Shown here piece by piece: positions 15,985 to 26,194 of a DNA stretch of 64,000 nt. The DNA comes from Streptomyces sp. NBC_01232 (GTDB lineage: Bacteria; Actinomycetota; Actinomycetes; Streptomycetales; Streptomycetaceae): positions 5,075,001-5,139,000 of the forward strand of contig NZ_CP108518.1 in NCBI RefSeq assembly GCF_035989885.1, written 5' to 3'. A program made the translations under genes and the position numbers. The notes beneath the pieces were generated by a model. The model was not told the DNA's origin, made no database searches, and worked only from the letters and a program-made list of their open reading frames with translations. Within the stretch, counting starts at the first letter, position 1, and the number at the start of each line of letters is the position of its first letter.

Positions 15985-17091
15985 ATGACCATGCACGGGA
16001 ACGAACAGCCGGCAGAGGCACTGCGACCGCACGCCGAGGACGCCTTCGCGGACGAACTGAAAGCCCTGGCGGCCGCCGACGACCGGCCCCGCCCGACCCG
16101 CTGGAAGCTCTCGCCCTGGGCCGTCGCCACGTACCTGCTCGGCGGCACGCTCGACGACGGCACGGTGATCACACCCAAGTACGTCGGGCCGCGCCGCATC
16201 GTCGAGGTCGCCGTCACCACCCTGGCGACCGACCGCGCCCTGCTCCTGCTCGGTGTCCCCGGCACCGCCAAGACCTGGGTGTCCGAACACCTCGCCGCCG
16301 CCGTCAGCGGAGACTCCACCCTCCTCGTCCAGGGCACCGCGGGCACCCCCGAGGAAGCCATCCGGTACGGCTGGAACTACGCCCGGCTGCTCGCCCACGG
16401 CCCCAGCCGCGAGGCGCTCGTCCCCAGCCCCGTCATGCGCGCCATGGCCGACGGCATGACCGCCCGCGTCGAGGAGCTCACCCGCATCCCCGCCGACGTC
16501 CAGGACACCCTCATCACCGTCCTGTCCGAGAAGACCCTCCCGATACCGGAGCTCGGCGAAGAGGTGCAGGCCGTGCGCGGCTTCAACCTCATCGCCACCG
16601 CCAACGACCGCGACCGCGGGGTCAACGAGCTCTCCAGCGCGCTGCGCCGCCGCTTCAACACCGTGGTGCTGCCACTGCCCGCCACCGCCGACGCCGAGGT
16701 CGACATCGTCGCCCGCCGCGTCGACCAGATGGGCCGCGCCCTCGACCTGCCGGCCGCGCCCGAAGGCCTGGAGGAGATCCGCCGGGTCGTCACCGTCTTC
16801 CGCGAGCTGCGCGACGGCGTCACCGGCGACGGCCGTACGAAGGTGAAGTCCCCCAGCGGCACGCTCTCCACCGCCGAGGCCATCTCCGTCGTCACCGGCG
16901 GCCTGGCCCTGGCCGCCCACTTCGGGGACGGCGTGCTGCGCTCCTCCGACGTGGCCGCCGGGATCCTCGGCGCCGTGGTCCGCGACCCGGCCGCCGACAA
17001 GGTGGTCTGGCAGGAGTACCTGGAGACCGTCGTCCGCGAGCGCGACGGCTGGAAGGACTTCTACCGGGCCTGCCGGGAGGTGACCGTATGA
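15985..17091 (+). CDS. MoxR-family AAA+ ATPase (YehL-like)
   Basis: 368 aa. Walker A is GVPGTAKT (90-97) and the sensor region contains FNLIATANDRDRGVNELSSALRRRFN with its arginine finger candidates. A MoxR-type lid domain follows. MoxR ATPases pair with VWA proteins to remodel or activate protein complexes. The start at 15985 is backed by GGAGGGGG five to ten nt upstream; the longer reading frame from 15904 has no such site. Its stop overlaps the next start codon (ATGA), so it is coupled to the DUF5682 gene. Confidence 0.93.
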   Translation: MTMHGNEQPAEALRPHAEDAFADELKALAAADDRPRPTRWKLSPWAVATYLLGGTLDDGTVITPKYVGPRRIVEVAVTTLATDRALLLLGVPGTAKTWVSEHLAAAVSGDSTLLVQGTAGTPEEAIRYGWNYARLLAHGPSREALVPSPVMRAMADGMTARVEELTRIPADVQDTLITVLSEKTLPIPELGEEVQAVRGFNLIATANDRDRGVNELSSALRRRFNTVVLPLPATADAEVDIVARRVDQMGRALDLPAAPEGLEEIRRVVTVFRELRDGVTGDGRTKVKSPSGTLSTAEAISVVTGGLALAAHFGDGVLRSSDVAAGILGAVVRDPAADKVVWQEYLETVVRERDGWKDFYRACREVTV

Positions 17092-19361
17092 GCCCGGCCG
17101 CCGCACGCGCCCGGGGACCGCTGCTCCTGGGCGTACGGCACCACGGGCCAGGCTCGGCCCGTGCCGTCCGGGCGGCCCTGGAGGAGGCCCGGCCCGAGGC
17201 GGTGCTGATCGAGGGCCCGCCCGAGGGGGACGCACTGCTTCCGCTCGCCGCGGACCAGGGGATGCGGCCGCCCGTCGCGCTCCTCGCGCACGCGGCGGAC
17301 GACCCCGGGCGGGCCGCCTTCTGGCCGCTGGCCGGGTTCTCGCCCGAGTGGGCGGCCATCCGCTGGGCCCAGGAGCACGACGTCCCGGTCCGGTTCATCG
17401 ACCTCCCGGCGGCGCACTCGCTCGCCGACGGAGCGGACCGGCCGGAGGGCGAGGAGCCGGACGCCGTCCGCCTGGACCCCCTGGCCGTGCTGGCCGAGAC
17501 CGCCGGGTACGACGATCCCGAGCGCTGGTGGGAGGACGTGGTCGAGCACCGCGGCACCGGGGGCGGACGGGAGGACGTGCTCGGCGCCTTCGAGGCGCTC
17601 GGGGAGGCCATGGGAGCCCTGCGCGAGGCGTACGGCGACGGCGGCCACCACCGCGACCTGGTCCGCGAGGCATACATGCGGCAGCGGATGCGGGCCGCCC
17701 GCCGGGAGTTCGGCGAGGCCTACGCCGTGGTCTGCGGGGCCTGGCACGTCCCGGCGCTGCGCGCCAGGACCACCGTGGCCGCCGACAAGGCGCTGCTGAC
17801 CGGCCTGCCCAAGGTCAAGGTGGAGACCACCTGGGTGCCCTGGACGCACCGCAGGCTCGCCCGGGCCGGCGGGTACGGCGCGGGCATCACCTCGCCCGGC
17901 TGGTACGCCCACCTCTTCACCGCGCCGGACCGGCCCGTGGAGCGGTGGCTGACCAAGGTCGCCGGACTGCTGCGCGAGGAGGACCGGCAGGTCTCCTCGG
18001 CGCACGTCATCGAGGCGGTCCGGCTGGCCGAGACCCTGGCCGCGATGCGCGGCAGGCCGCTGCCCGGCCTGACGGAGACCCTGGAAGCGGTCCGGGCGGT
18101 CATGTGCGACGGCTCCGACATACCGCTCGCACTGATCGAGGACCGGCTCGTCGTCGGCGACGTGCTCGGCGAGGTCCCGGACGGGGCCCCCGTCGTACCC
18201 CTGCAGCGGGACCTGACCCGGCAGCAGCGCACGCTGCGGCTCAAGGCCGAGGCGCAGGACCGCGAGCTGGAACTCGACCTGCGCAAGGACACCGACACGG
18301 CGAAGTCCCTGCTGCTGCACCGGCTCCGCCTCCTCGGCATCGGCTGGGGCACCCCGGTGGCCTCCCGGGCCGGCACCGGAACCTTCCGGGAGACCTGGCG
18401 GCTGCGGTGGGAACCGGAGCTGTCGGTGCGGATCGCCGAGGCCGGGATATGGGGAACGACCGTCCTGGCGGCGGCCACCGCCAAGGCCGAGGCCGACGCA
18501 GCCGGGGCCGGTGAGCTCGGCGAGGTGACGGCCCTGGCCGAACAGTGCCTGCTGGCCGGGCTCACGCAGGCACTGCCCGCCGTACTGCGGGCCCTCGCGG
18601 ACCGGGCCGCGCTCGACACCGACGTGGCGCGGCTCGCCAAGGCCCTGCCGGCGCTCGCCCGCTCCCTGCGGTACGGGGACGTGCGCGGCACCGACGCGAC
18701 GGCCCTCGCGGTCGTGGCGGCCGGGCTCGCCGAGCGGATATGCGTGGCCCTGCCCTCGGCCTGCACGGCCGGACTGGACGCCGACGCGGCCGCGGAGATG
18801 CGCGGTCACGTGGACGGGGTGCACGGGGCGGTCGGCCTGCTCGCGGATGCCGACGAAGGGCTGCGGGAGCGCTGGTCCGCGGTGCTCGCAACGCTGGCCG
18901 ACCGGGACACCGTGCCGGGCCTGATCCGCGGCCGGGCGGCCCGGCTGCTCCTCGACGACGGGCGGCTGCCGCCCGAGGAGACGGCCCGGCTGATGGGGCT
19001 CGCCCTGTCCCCGGCGGCCTCCCCGGCGGACGCGGCCGGCTGGATCGAGGGCTTCGCGGGCGGGAGTTCGGGCGGGGGGACGCTGCTGGTCCACGACGAC
19101 CGGCTGCTGGGGCTCATCGACACCTGGCTGGTGGGGGTGCCGGAGCGGGCGTTCACCGACGTACTCCCGCTGCTGCGGAGGACGTTCGGGGCGTACGAGC
19201 CGGGCGTGAAGCGGACCCTGGGAGAGCTGGTGCGACGTGGCCCGGGCGGCTTCGCCGCCGCGACCTTGGGGGCCGCGGCACCCGAGGGCTTCGCTCCGGA
19301 GCTGGACCCGGTCCGGGCGGACGCGGTGGTGGGGCTGGTGCGGATGCTGCTCGCCGGGTGA
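17088..19361 (+). CDS. DUF5682 protein (YehM-like)
   Basis: 757 aa, close to the length I recall for E. coli YehM. The opening LLLGVRHHGPGSARAVRAAL and VLIEGPPEGDALLPL resemble a TraB/PrgY-like fold in which a conserved HHGPGS loop and an EGP motif come together. YAVVCGAWHVPAL, with a conserved His, comes later in the same fold. The C-terminal two thirds are alpha-helical. The role is unknown; in this gene context it is the likely substrate or effector of the MoxR/VWA pair. Translation is coupled to the MoxR gene by a 4-nt overlap. Confidence 0.85.
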   Translation: MSPAAARARGPLLLGVRHHGPGSARAVRAALEEARPEAVLIEGPPEGDALLPLAADQGMRPPVALLAHAADDPGRAAFWPLAGFSPEWAAIRWAQEHDVPVRFIDLPAAHSLADGADRPEGEEPDAVRLDPLAVLAETAGYDDPERWWEDVVEHRGTGGGREDVLGAFEALGEAMGALREAYGDGGHHRDLVREAYMRQRMRAARREFGEAYAVVCGAWHVPALRARTTVAADKALLTGLPKVKVETTWVPWTHRRLARAGGYGAGITSPGWYAHLFTAPDRPVERWLTKVAGLLREEDRQVSSAHVIEAVRLAETLAAMRGRPLPGLTETLEAVRAVMCDGSDIPLALIEDRLVVGDVLGEVPDGAPVVPLQRDLTRQQRTLRLKAEAQDRELELDLRKDTDTAKSLLLHRLRLLGIGWGTPVASRAGTGTFRETWRLRWEPELSVRIAEAGIWGTTVLAAATAKAEADAAGAGELGEVTALAEQCLLAGLTQALPAVLRALADRAALDTDVARLAKALPALARSLRYGDVRGTDATALAVVAAGLAERICVALPSACTAGLDADAAAEMRGHVDGVHGAVGLLADADEGLRERWSAVLATLADRDTVPGLIRGRAARLLLDDGRLPPEETARLMGLALSPAASPADAAGWIEGFAGGSSGGGTLLVHDDRLLGLIDTWLVGVPERAFTDVLPLLRRTFGAYEPGVKRTLGELVRRGPGGFAAATLGAAAPEGFAPELDPVRADAVVGLVRMLLAG

Positions 19362-19365
19362 GGTG

Positions 19366-19454
19366 CGGCGCCGTTGCGGGGGCGCTGCCCCCGGACCCCC
19401 GCGCCTCACACGTCGGCGGGGCTGAAAGAGCGCCTCACACGCCGGCGGGGCTGA
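19366..19454. repeat. Dispersed Streptomyces intergenic repeat, copy A
   Basis: The copy opens with GCGGCGCCGTTGC, then the hairpin GGGGGCGCTGCCCCC, then GCGCCTCACACGTCGG and a second, tandem GCGCCTCACACGCCGG ending in GGGGCTGA. The same arrangement recurs at 26195, 40502 and, in part, 53561. It sits between DUF5682 and VWA genes. Confidence 0.85.
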
Positions 19455-19508
19455 TTTCGGCCGGGCGGATGGATGTGTCGACACGACAAAGTGCAGGGGG
19501 ACAGGAAC

Positions 19509-20699
19509 ATGAACGGTACGGACGTGAGTTCGGGGGAGCGGTACACCGCCGATCCCGCCGGAGGCGAGCGGTTGCGGCGGTGGCGGATGGTGCTCGGCGG
19601 GGGAGAGGCCGACGGGACCGGCTGCGCGCTGACCGGGCGGGACGCGGCGATGGACGCCGCGCTCGGCGCGCTGTACGGCGGGGGCGGTGAGGCGGGCTCG
19701 CGCCGGACCTCGGGGGCGCGGTCGGCCGGGCTCGGCGGCTCCGCGCCGAATGTGGCCCGCTGGCTCGGGGACATCCGTACGTACTTCCCGAGCTCCGTGG
19801 TCCAGGTCATGCAGCGCGACGCCATCGAGCGGCTCGGCCTGTCCACCCTGTTGCTGGAGCCGGAGATGCTGGAGGCCGTCGAGCCCGACGTGCACCTGGT
19901 CGGCACCCTGCTCTCCCTGAACAAGGCGATGCCCGAGACGACGAGGGAGACGGCGCGGGCCGTGGTCCGCAAGGTGGTCGAACAGCTGGAGAAGCGGCTG
20001 GCGACCCGTACCCGGGCCACCCTCACCGGCGCCCTCGACCGCTCCGCGCGGATCAGTCGTCCCCGTCACCACGACATCGACTGGAACCGCACCATCCGGG
20101 CCAACCTCAAGAACTACCTGCCCGAGTACCGCACCGTCGTACCCGAGCGGCTGATCGGTTACGGCCGGGCGGCGCAATCCGTGAAGAAGGAGGTGATCCT
20201 CTGCATCGACCAGTCGGGCTCGATGGCGGCCTCCGTCGTCTACGCCTCCGTATTCGGCGCGGTCCTCGCCTCCATGCGCTCGATCGCCACCCGTCTGGTC
20301 GTCTTCGACACGGCGGTCGTCGACCTGACCGACCAGCTCGACGACCCGGTCGACGTCCTCTTCGGCACCCAATTGGGCGGTGGCACCGACATCAACCGCG
20401 CCCTCGCCTACTGCCAGTCGAAGATCACCCGGCCCGCGGACACCGTCGTCGTCCTGATCAGCGACCTCTACGAGGGCGGCATACGCAACGAGATGCTGAA
20501 GAGGGTCGCCGCGATGAAGGGGGCGGGCGTCGAGTTCGTGACCCTGCTGGCGCTGTCCGACGAGGGCGCCCCGGCCTACGACCGCGAGCACGCCGCAGCC
20601 CTTGCGGCGCTCGGGGCTCCGGCCTTCGCCTGTACTCCCGACCTCTTCCCGGAGGTGATGGCCGCGGCCCTGGAGAAGCGCCCTCTGCCGACCCCTTGA
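19509..20699 (+). CDS. VWA domain protein (YehP-like)
   Basis: 396 aa. The von Willebrand A domain occupies about residues 225-390 with a complete MIDAS: CIDQSGSM (D234, S236, S238), then GGGTDINRAL and LISDLYEGG. The N-terminal half is helical. VWA proteins of this type bind a partner through a metal ion and work with MoxR ATPases. The ATG at 19509 follows GCAGGGGGACAGGAAC; an upstream in-frame GTG (19473) lacks a site. The gene lies 147 nt after DUF5682, separated by a dispersed repeat, and is probably in the same transcript. Confidence 0.92.
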   Translation: MNGTDVSSGERYTADPAGGERLRRWRMVLGGGEADGTGCALTGRDAAMDAALGALYGGGGEAGSRRTSGARSAGLGGSAPNVARWLGDIRTYFPSSVVQVMQRDAIERLGLSTLLLEPEMLEAVEPDVHLVGTLLSLNKAMPETTRETARAVVRKVVEQLEKRLATRTRATLTGALDRSARISRPRHHDIDWNRTIRANLKNYLPEYRTVVPERLIGYGRAAQSVKKEVILCIDQSGSMAASVVYASVFGAVLASMRSIATRLVVFDTAVVDLTDQLDDPVDVLFGTQLGGGTDINRALAYCQSKITRPADTVVVLISDLYEGGIRNEMLKRVAAMKGAGVEFVTLLALSDEGAPAYDREHAAALAALGAPAFACTPDLFPEVMAAALEKRPLPTP

Positions 20700-20979
20700 C
20701 GGCCCCGTCCCGTCCCGTCCCGTGAATGGGTGAATCACACGAACTTCCAGTTCAACCGTGAGGCGATCTGTGACAGGTATCACCGCTCAGGTGTGATCTG
20801 CGATTTAGGGACCAACGGCCCTCGGGGATAACCTGCGGGACGGACATGCCGCGTCCACGGTCACCGTGTGCGCCTTCCTTGTGACAGCGCCGTCACGTTG
20901 CCCTCCGCGGCACGCCCACGCAGATAGCAGACAACCGCGAATCACTGCGAATCTTTAAAAAGACAAGGGACGGACGCGC
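20700..20979 (+). promoter_or_regulatory. Leader/promoter region of sucCD
   Basis: 280 nt without a credible ORF. It holds a perfect palindrome CACGGTCACCGTG (20856-20868) and a GTGAC-N6-GTCAC inverted repeat near 20880. The last 40 nt are AT-rich for this genome, with AATCTTTAAAAAGACAAGGGA just before the GTG start. I cannot place the transcription start. Confidence 0.4.
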
Positions 20980-22158
20980 GTGGACCTGTTCGAGTACCAG
21001 GCGAGGGACCTCTTCGCCAAGCACGGTGTACCGGTGCTGGCCGGTGAAGTCATCGACACGCCTGAGGCGGCTCGCGAGGCCACCGAGCGGCTGGGCGGCA
21101 AGTCGGTCGTCAAGGCGCAGGTGAAGGTCGGCGGCCGCGGCAAGGCCGGCGGCGTGAAGCTGGCCGCCACCCCGGACGAGGCCGTCGCCCGGGCGACGGA
21201 CATCCTCGGCATGGACATCAAGGGCCACACGGTCCACAAGGTGATGATCGCCGAGACGGCCCCCGAGATCCTCGAGGAGTACTACGTCTCGTACCTCCTC
21301 GACCGGACCAACCGCACCTTCCTCGCCATGGCGTCCGTCGCGGGCGGCATGGACATCGAGCAGGTCGCCGAGGAGACCCCGGAGAAGCTCGCCAAGGTCC
21401 CGGTGAACGCCAACGAGGGCGTGACCATCGAGAAGGCCCGCGAGATCGTCGCCCTGGCGCAGTTCCCGGCCGAGGTCGCCGAGAAGGTCGCCGAGGTCCT
21501 CGTCACCCTGTGGGCGACCTTCATCGCCGAGGATGCGCTCCTCGTCGAGGTCAACCCGCTCGCGAAGGTCGCCAACGGCGACGTCATCGCGCTCGACGGC
21601 AAGGTCTCGCTCGACGAGAACGCCGAGTTCCGCCAGCCGGGTCACGAGGAGTTCGTGGACCACGCGGCCGCGAACCCGCTCGAGGCCGCCGCCAAGGCGA
21701 AGAACCTCAACTACGTCAAGCTCGACGGTGAGGTCGGCATCATCGGCAACGGCGCGGGTCTCGTCATGAGCACCCTCGACGTCGTCGCCTACGCCGGCGA
21801 GAACCACGGTGGCGTCAAGCCCGCCAACTTCCTGGACATCGGCGGTGGCGCCTCCGCCGCCGTCATGGCCAACGGTCTCGAGATCATCCTCGGCGACCCG
21901 GACGTCAAGTCCGTCTTCGTCAACGTCTTCGGCGGCATCACCGCGTGCGACGAGGTCGCCAACGGCATCGTCCAGGCGCTGCAGCTGCTCGCGGACAAGG
22001 GCGAGGCGGTCACCAAGCCGCTGGTCGTCCGTCTCGACGGCAACAACGCCGAGCTGGGTCGCAAGATCCTCTCGGACGCCAACCACCCGCTGGTCCAGCG
22101 CGTGGACACCATGGACGGCGCGGCCGACAAGGCCGCCGAGCTCGCGGCTGCGAAGTAA
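20980..22158 (+). CDS. sucC: Succinyl-CoA ligase [ADP-forming] subunit beta
   Basis: 392 aa, full family length, with a GTG start. The N-terminal ATP-grasp domain begins [19 protein letters not shown] and includes [24 protein letters not shown] is the metal-binding element. The C-terminal CoA-ligase part has [12 protein letters not shown] and [13 protein letters not shown]. With SucD it converts succinyl-CoA, ADP and phosphate to succinate, ATP and CoA in the citric acid cycle. AAGGGA lies about 9 nt upstream. It is followed after 21 nt by sucD in one operon. Confidence 0.98.
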   Translation: MDLFEYQARDLFAKHGVPVLAGEVIDTPEAAREATERLGGKSVVKAQVKVGGRGKAGGVKLAATPDEAVARATDILGMDIKGHTVHKVMIAETAPEILEEYYVSYLLDRTNRTFLAMASVAGGMDIEQVAEETPEKLAKVPVNANEGVTIEKAREIVALAQFPAEVAEKVAEVLVTLWATFIAEDALLVEVNPLAKVANGDVIALDGKVSLDENAEFRQPGHEEFVDHAAANPLEAAAKAKNLNYVKLDGEVGIIGNGAGLVMSTLDVVAYAGENHGGVKPANFLDIGGGASAAVMANGLEIILGDPDVKSVFVNVFGGITACDEVANGIVQALQLLADKGEAVTKPLVVRLDGNNAELGRKILSDANHPLVQRVDTMDGAADKAAELAAAK

Positions 22159-22179
22159 GGGCAGAGGTCAAAGACTCAC

Positions 22180-23067
22180 ATGGCTATCTTCCTCAACAAG
22201 GACAGCAAGGTCATCGTCCAGGGCATGACCGGTGCCACGGGCATGAAGCACACCAAGCTGATGCTGGCTGACGGCACCAACATCGTCGGCGGCGTGAACC
22301 CGCGCAAGGCCGGCACGACCGTCGACTTCGACGGCACCGAGGTCCCGGTCTTCGGCTCCGTCGCCGAGGCGATGGAGAAGACGGGCGCCAACGTCTCCGT
22401 CCTCTTCGTCCCGCCGGCCTTCGCCAAGGCCGCCGTGGTCGAGGCGATCGACGCCGAGATCCCGCTCGCCGTCGTCATCACCGAGGGCATCGCGGTGCAC
22501 GACTCCGCCGCCTTCTGGGCGTACGCGACCGCCAAGGGCAACAAGACCCGGATCATCGGCCCGAACTGCCCGGGTCTGATCACCCCCGGCCAGTCCAACG
22601 CCGGCATCATCCCGGGCGACATCACCAAGCCCGGCAAGATCGGTCTCGTGTCCAAGTCGGGCACGCTGACCTACCAGATGATGTACGAGCTCCGTGACAT
22701 CGGCTTCACCTCCGCCGTCGGCATCGGTGGCGACCCGGTCATCGGCACCACGCACATCGACGCCCTGGAGGCCTTCGAGGCCGACCCGGACACCGAGCTG
22801 ATCGTCATGATCGGTGAGATCGGCGGCGACGCCGAGGAGCGTGCGGCGGACTTCATCGCGAAGAACGTCACCAAGCCGGTCGTCGGCTACGTCGCGGGCT
22901 TCACCGCCCCCGAGGGCAAGACCATGGGCCACGCCGGCGCCATCGTCTCCGGCTCCTCCGGCACCGCGCAGGCCAAGAAGGAGGCCCTCGAGGCCGCCGG
23001 TGTGAAGGTCGGCAAGACGCCGACCGAGACCGCCAAGCTGGCGCGCGAGATCCTCGCCGCCAAGTAA
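22180..23067 (+). CDS. sucD: Succinyl-CoA ligase subunit alpha
   Basis: 295 aa, full length. The Rossmann CoA-binding domain opens [21 protein letters not shown], the middle holds [11 protein letters not shown], and the phosphorylated active-site His is H251 in [16 protein letters not shown]-like CoA contacts are conserved ([10 protein letters not shown]). It forms the catalytic heterodimer with SucC. A strong terminator ends the operon. Confidence 0.98.
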   Translation: MAIFLNKDSKVIVQGMTGATGMKHTKLMLADGTNIVGGVNPRKAGTTVDFDGTEVPVFGSVAEAMEKTGANVSVLFVPPAFAKAAVVEAIDAEIPLAVVITEGIAVHDSAAFWAYATAKGNKTRIIGPNCPGLITPGQSNAGIIPGDITKPGKIGLVSKSGTLTYQMMYELRDIGFTSAVGIGGDPVIGTTHIDALEAFEADPDTELIVMIGEIGGDAEERAADFIAKNVTKPVVGYVAGFTAPEGKTMGHAGAIVSGSSGTAQAKKEALEAAGVKVGKTPTETAKLAREILAAK

Positions 23068-23107
23068 GCGGTCGCCGTACGGATCCACGTACGGACGCAC
23101 ACGTGCA

Positions 23108-23153
23108 CGGGCGTGGCCCGCACCCCTCGGGGGTGCGGGCCACGCCCGTTTCT
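23108..23153. terminator. Strong hairpin terminator after sucD
   Basis: A 19-bp perfect stem (23108-23126 with 23130-23148) with a TCG loop is followed by TTTCT on the plus strand. The gene on the minus strand ends at 23153, so it probably terminates both. Confidence 0.93.
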
Positions 23154-24418
23154 CATTCGATCCGCGGGGCGATCCGCGCCGGTCCGGCCTCCGGGTCGGC
23201 GAGCAGCTTGTCGCGGAGCTGTCTGCTCCGCTCGGTGGGCTGCTGGGGGCCGCTGAGCGGGGGCACGCCGGAGACGCTCTCACCGGGTGCCAGCGGGGGC
23301 TCGTACTGGGTGGGCGCGGTCATGAGCGTGTAGGTGGTCGAGACGGCGATCATCGCCGTGAGGCTGAGGGTGGCCCGGGTCCACATCCGGGTGCGCCGCT
23401 CGCCACCGCCGCGGACGGCCGCCGCCGGGCGCGGGTCGAGCTCGACCGCCGGTTGCAGGGCGGTGAGCAGGTCGCGCAGCAGCGCGGACTGCTTCTCCGG
23501 CGGTACGTCGGCCAGTTCGGGGATCCGGTCGGCGAGGTCGGCGTGCGCGCGCACGAGCCGGTTGCCGGCGGTGGGGGTGGTGGCCTCGGTCTCGGCGGCG
23601 GTGTCGGGGAGGTCGAGGCCGACGCCGTCGTAGAGCAGGACGGTACGGCGGTGCACGGCGGGCAGCGAGAGCAGGGCGTCGAGCAGGATCCGGTCGGCGG
23701 GCTCGGCGGGGGGCTGGTCGGGGTGGCGGTGGGCGCGCCGGAACCGGTGCCAGGGGGAGAGTGCGTACTCGTACACGATCGTGCGCACCCAGCCGACCGG
23801 ATCCGGGTCGGCGGTGACCTCGGGCCAGCGTCCCCAGGCCTGGGTGAAGGCCTTCTCGACGACCTCCAGGGCGAGCGCCCGGCGGCCGGTGAGCAGGTAG
23901 GCCTGCCGGGCGAGGTCGCGGGCGGCGTGGGCGTAGAGGGCGTCGAAGGCGTCGGCCGGTCCCTCGACGGCGTCGGCGACGGCGAGCGCGACCGGTACGG
24001 GTGCGGGTACGGGCACGGGTGCGGGGTGCTCGGCGGTTCCGGGAGGTCCGGGGGGCTCCGCCGGCGGGTCCGCGGGTGGGTCCGCCGGGGGTGCCTTCGC
24101 CGCGCCCGCCCTCGCTTTCGCCCCCGCGCCCGCCCCCGCTTCCGCTTCCGCCTCCGCCTCGCCGGGCCCGCTGGACTCGGCGGGCTCCGGCCGCACCGCG
24201 AGGTCGGCCAGGAAGCGCGTGTACGTCTCGCGCTTGCGCCCGCGGGGGGCCGTACGGCCCGATTCCCAGGAGCGGATCGTCGCCGCGGTGACGCCCACGG
24301 CCGCGGCGACCTCGTCGTGAGTCAGTTCCGCCGCCTCGCGCAGTCTGCGGCGCTCCTTCGGCGCGGGCAGGCTCAGCTCCGAGTCCTCTGAGGAGGTCGT
24401 CTCGACGCTTCGTGTCAT
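23153..24418 (-). CDS. HTH / sigma-70-like / single-TM fusion protein
   Basis: 421 aa. An N-terminal Xre-like helix-turn-helix (about 18-55: [30 protein letters not shown]) leads into a long Ala/Pro/Glu linker containing [19 protein letters not shown]. The middle (about 150-300) looks like an ECF sigma factor with degenerate region 2 and 4 features: [23 protein letters not shown] and [19 protein letters not shown]. One membrane helix ([18 protein letters not shown], about 350) ends the cytoplasmic part, followed by an extracytoplasmic Pro-rich tail. The ATG at 24418 follows GGGGAG. It may be a membrane-tethered regulator; the target is unknown. Confidence 0.8.
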   Translation of the reverse strand: MTRSVETTSSEDSELSLPAPKERRRLREAAELTHDEVAAAVGVTAATIRSWESGRTAPRGRKRETYTRFLADLAVRPEPAESSGPGEAEAEAEAGAGAGAKARAGAAKAPPADPPADPPAEPPGPPGTAEHPAPVPVPAPVPVALAVADAVEGPADAFDALYAHAARDLARQAYLLTGRRALALEVVEKAFTQAWGRWPEVTADPDPVGWVRTIVYEYALSPWHRFRRAHRHPDQPPAEPADRILLDALLSLPAVHRRTVLLYDGVGLDLPDTAAETEATTPTAGNRLVRAHADLADRIPELADVPPEKQSALLRDLLTALQPAVELDPRPAAAVRGGGERRTRMWTRATLSLTAMIAVSTTYTLMTAPTQYEPPLAPGESVSGVPPLSGPQQPTERSRQLRDKLLADPEAGPARIAPRIE

Positions 24419-24537
24419 GCCACACTCCCCGCGAACCGATAGCCCTGGGCGAAAAAGTACATAAACGTATATTGGGCGACACCACGGGCATTCGCCTGTT
24501 ACCCGCCCATAGCGCGTGTCGTTGGCACCATGGCGGG

Positions 24538-26181
24538 GTGACCCAAGTGACCGAACGCGGGACCCCGTTGTCAGCGGCCCCGCGAGCCGGCGTGCGGCGC
24601 CGTTCGCCGGCCGCCGCCGCATGCGTCGTGGGCGGCGCCGTGGCGGCCGGACTCGGGCTCGGCTTCCTCGCCGTGCTCGTCATCGTGCTGTGGATCAGCT
24701 CCCCCTACCCCGACAGCGGCCCCGGCGGGGCCCTGCACCTGGCCGCCGGGCTGTGGCTGCTCGCCCACGGGACCGAGCTGGTCCGGTACGACACCCTGTC
24801 CGGCGTGCCCGCGCCCGTCGGGGTGACGCCCCTGCTCCTCGTCGCCCTGCCCGTGCTGCTCATCCGTCGGGCCGCCCGGCTCGGGAGCGCCGCCGAGGAG
24901 GAGGACGAGGAGGTGCTGCCCGCCGGAGCGGTGTTCTCGGCCGTGCTCTGCGGATACCTCGCCGTCGGCGCCCTCGCCACGGCGTACGCCGCGGGCGGCC
25001 CCATGTCGGCCGACCCCATCAGCGCGGCCTGGCACGTCCCGCTGGTCGCCGTACTCGCGGCCGCCGGCGGGGTGTGGGCGGCCCGGGGGCGTCCGCTCGG
25101 TCCGCTGCCGTCCTGGGTGCCAGGGGGCGTACGGAGGGCCATTGTGCGCCCCCGCTACGCGCTGGCGCTCCGGGCGGGCGCGGGCGGGGCCCTGGTGCTC
25201 CTGGGCGGTGGTGCGCTGGTCGTGGGCGCCTCGCTCGCGTGGCACGGCGCCGAGGTCCAGGCCTCGTTCCTGTCGTTGACCGGCGTGTGGTCAGGCCGCT
25301 TCGCCGTCCTGCTGCTCGCCCTCACGCTGATCCCGAACGCCATGATCTGGGGCGCGGCCTATGCGCTCGGGCCCGGCTTCGCCCTCGGCTCCGACACGAC
25401 GGCCACCCCGCTCGGCTTCCCTGGCGCGCCCGGGCTGCCCCGTTTCCCGTTGCTGGCCGCGCTCCCGTCCGAGGGGCCCGGGACTCCGCTGACCTGGGCG
25501 GTCGCCGTGGTGCCGGTGGTCGCGGGGCTCGCCGTGGGCTGGTTCGCGGTACGCCGGGCACGCGAGGTCTCGTACGGGGAGACCGCACTCACCGCGGCCC
25601 TGGGCGCGGTCGTGTGCGGGCTGGTGACGGCCGGACTCGCCGCGGCCGCGGCGGGGCCGATGGGATCGGGGCGGCTGGCCGTGTTCGGGCCGGTGTGGTG
25701 GGCCACCGGCGCGGCGGCCTTCGCCTGGACGGGGGCGCTGGCCGTGCCGGTTGCGGTGGCGGTGCACGCGTGGCGGACCCGCCCGGCGATGGGGCCGGCG
25801 GCCCCGGACGGCGAGGATCCGGTGGACGACGGCTGGCACGACAGCGGGGTGCGGGAGGTCCGGTGGGCGGCGATGCGGAAGGCGGCGGGGACGCTGATCC
25901 CGGACATCGCGGTGGCGCCTGCCGTTGCGTCTGCCGTTGCGCCTGCCGTCGCGCCTGCGGCGGAGCCCGCGGTGGTGCCGGTGGCGGTGCCTGTGCCTGT
26001 GAATGTGCCTGCGCCTGCGCCGGTGGCGGGGCGGGTGCGGCGGGCGGTGACCGTGGTGTCGGGGCTGGATCTGGATCCCGGCCTGCTCCCCGCGAAGCCG
26101 GCCGGGCCGGTGTCAGCGCCGTTGGCTCCGCCTGTGGTGGGGGCGCGGGTGCTGGCCCGGCGGAAACCGCCACCGGAGTAG
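24538..26181 (+). CDS. DUF6350 / PerM-like polytopic membrane protein
   Basis: 547 aa from GTG 24538 (a second GTG at 24547 is possible; the reading frame extends to 24412 without a site). About nine or ten membrane segments, for example [29 protein letters not shown] and [19 protein letters not shown]. The C-terminal tail (about 460-510) is a [17 protein letters not shown] Ala/Val/Pro low-complexity region with length likely to vary. Actinobacterial relatives are annotated as cell-division protein PerM. It is divergent from the HTH/sigma-like gene across an AT-rich promoter region (24440-24475). Substrate or partner not visible. Confidence 0.8.
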   Translation: MTQVTERGTPLSAAPRAGVRRRSPAAAACVVGGAVAAGLGLGFLAVLVIVLWISSPYPDSGPGGALHLAAGLWLLAHGTELVRYDTLSGVPAPVGVTPLLLVALPVLLIRRAARLGSAAEEEDEEVLPAGAVFSAVLCGYLAVGALATAYAAGGPMSADPISAAWHVPLVAVLAAAGGVWAARGRPLGPLPSWVPGGVRRAIVRPRYALALRAGAGGALVLLGGGALVVGASLAWHGAEVQASFLSLTGVWSGRFAVLLLALTLIPNAMIWGAAYALGPGFALGSDTTATPLGFPGAPGLPRFPLLAALPSEGPGTPLTWAVAVVPVVAGLAVGWFAVRRAREVSYGETALTAALGAVVCGLVTAGLAAAAAGPMGSGRLAVFGPVWWATGAAAFAWTGALAVPVAVAVHAWRTRPAMGPAAPDGEDPVDDGWHDSGVREVRWAAMRKAAGTLIPDIAVAPAVASAVAPAVAPAAEPAVVPVAVPVPVNVPAPAPVAGRVRRAVTVVSGLDLDPGLLPAKPAGPVSAPLAPPVVGARVLARRKPPPE

Positions 26182-26194
26182 GCCGTCCGAGTGA

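Noticed and set aside
15918-17087. Long N-terminal extension of the DUF5682 frame
   Set aside because: It runs through the MoxR gene in another frame as Arg/Pro-rich sequence; the real start is the ATG overlapping the MoxR stop at 17088.
17061-20783. 1240-codon minus-strand ORF opposite the DUF5682 and VWA genes
   Set aside because: Shadow ORF. The plus strand has complete VWA and DUF5682 features and a coupled start; the minus frame has none.
24569-24591. TTGTCAGCGG as another damage-type promoter
   Set aside because: It lies inside the DUF6350 coding region and no TANNNT follows at 7 nt.
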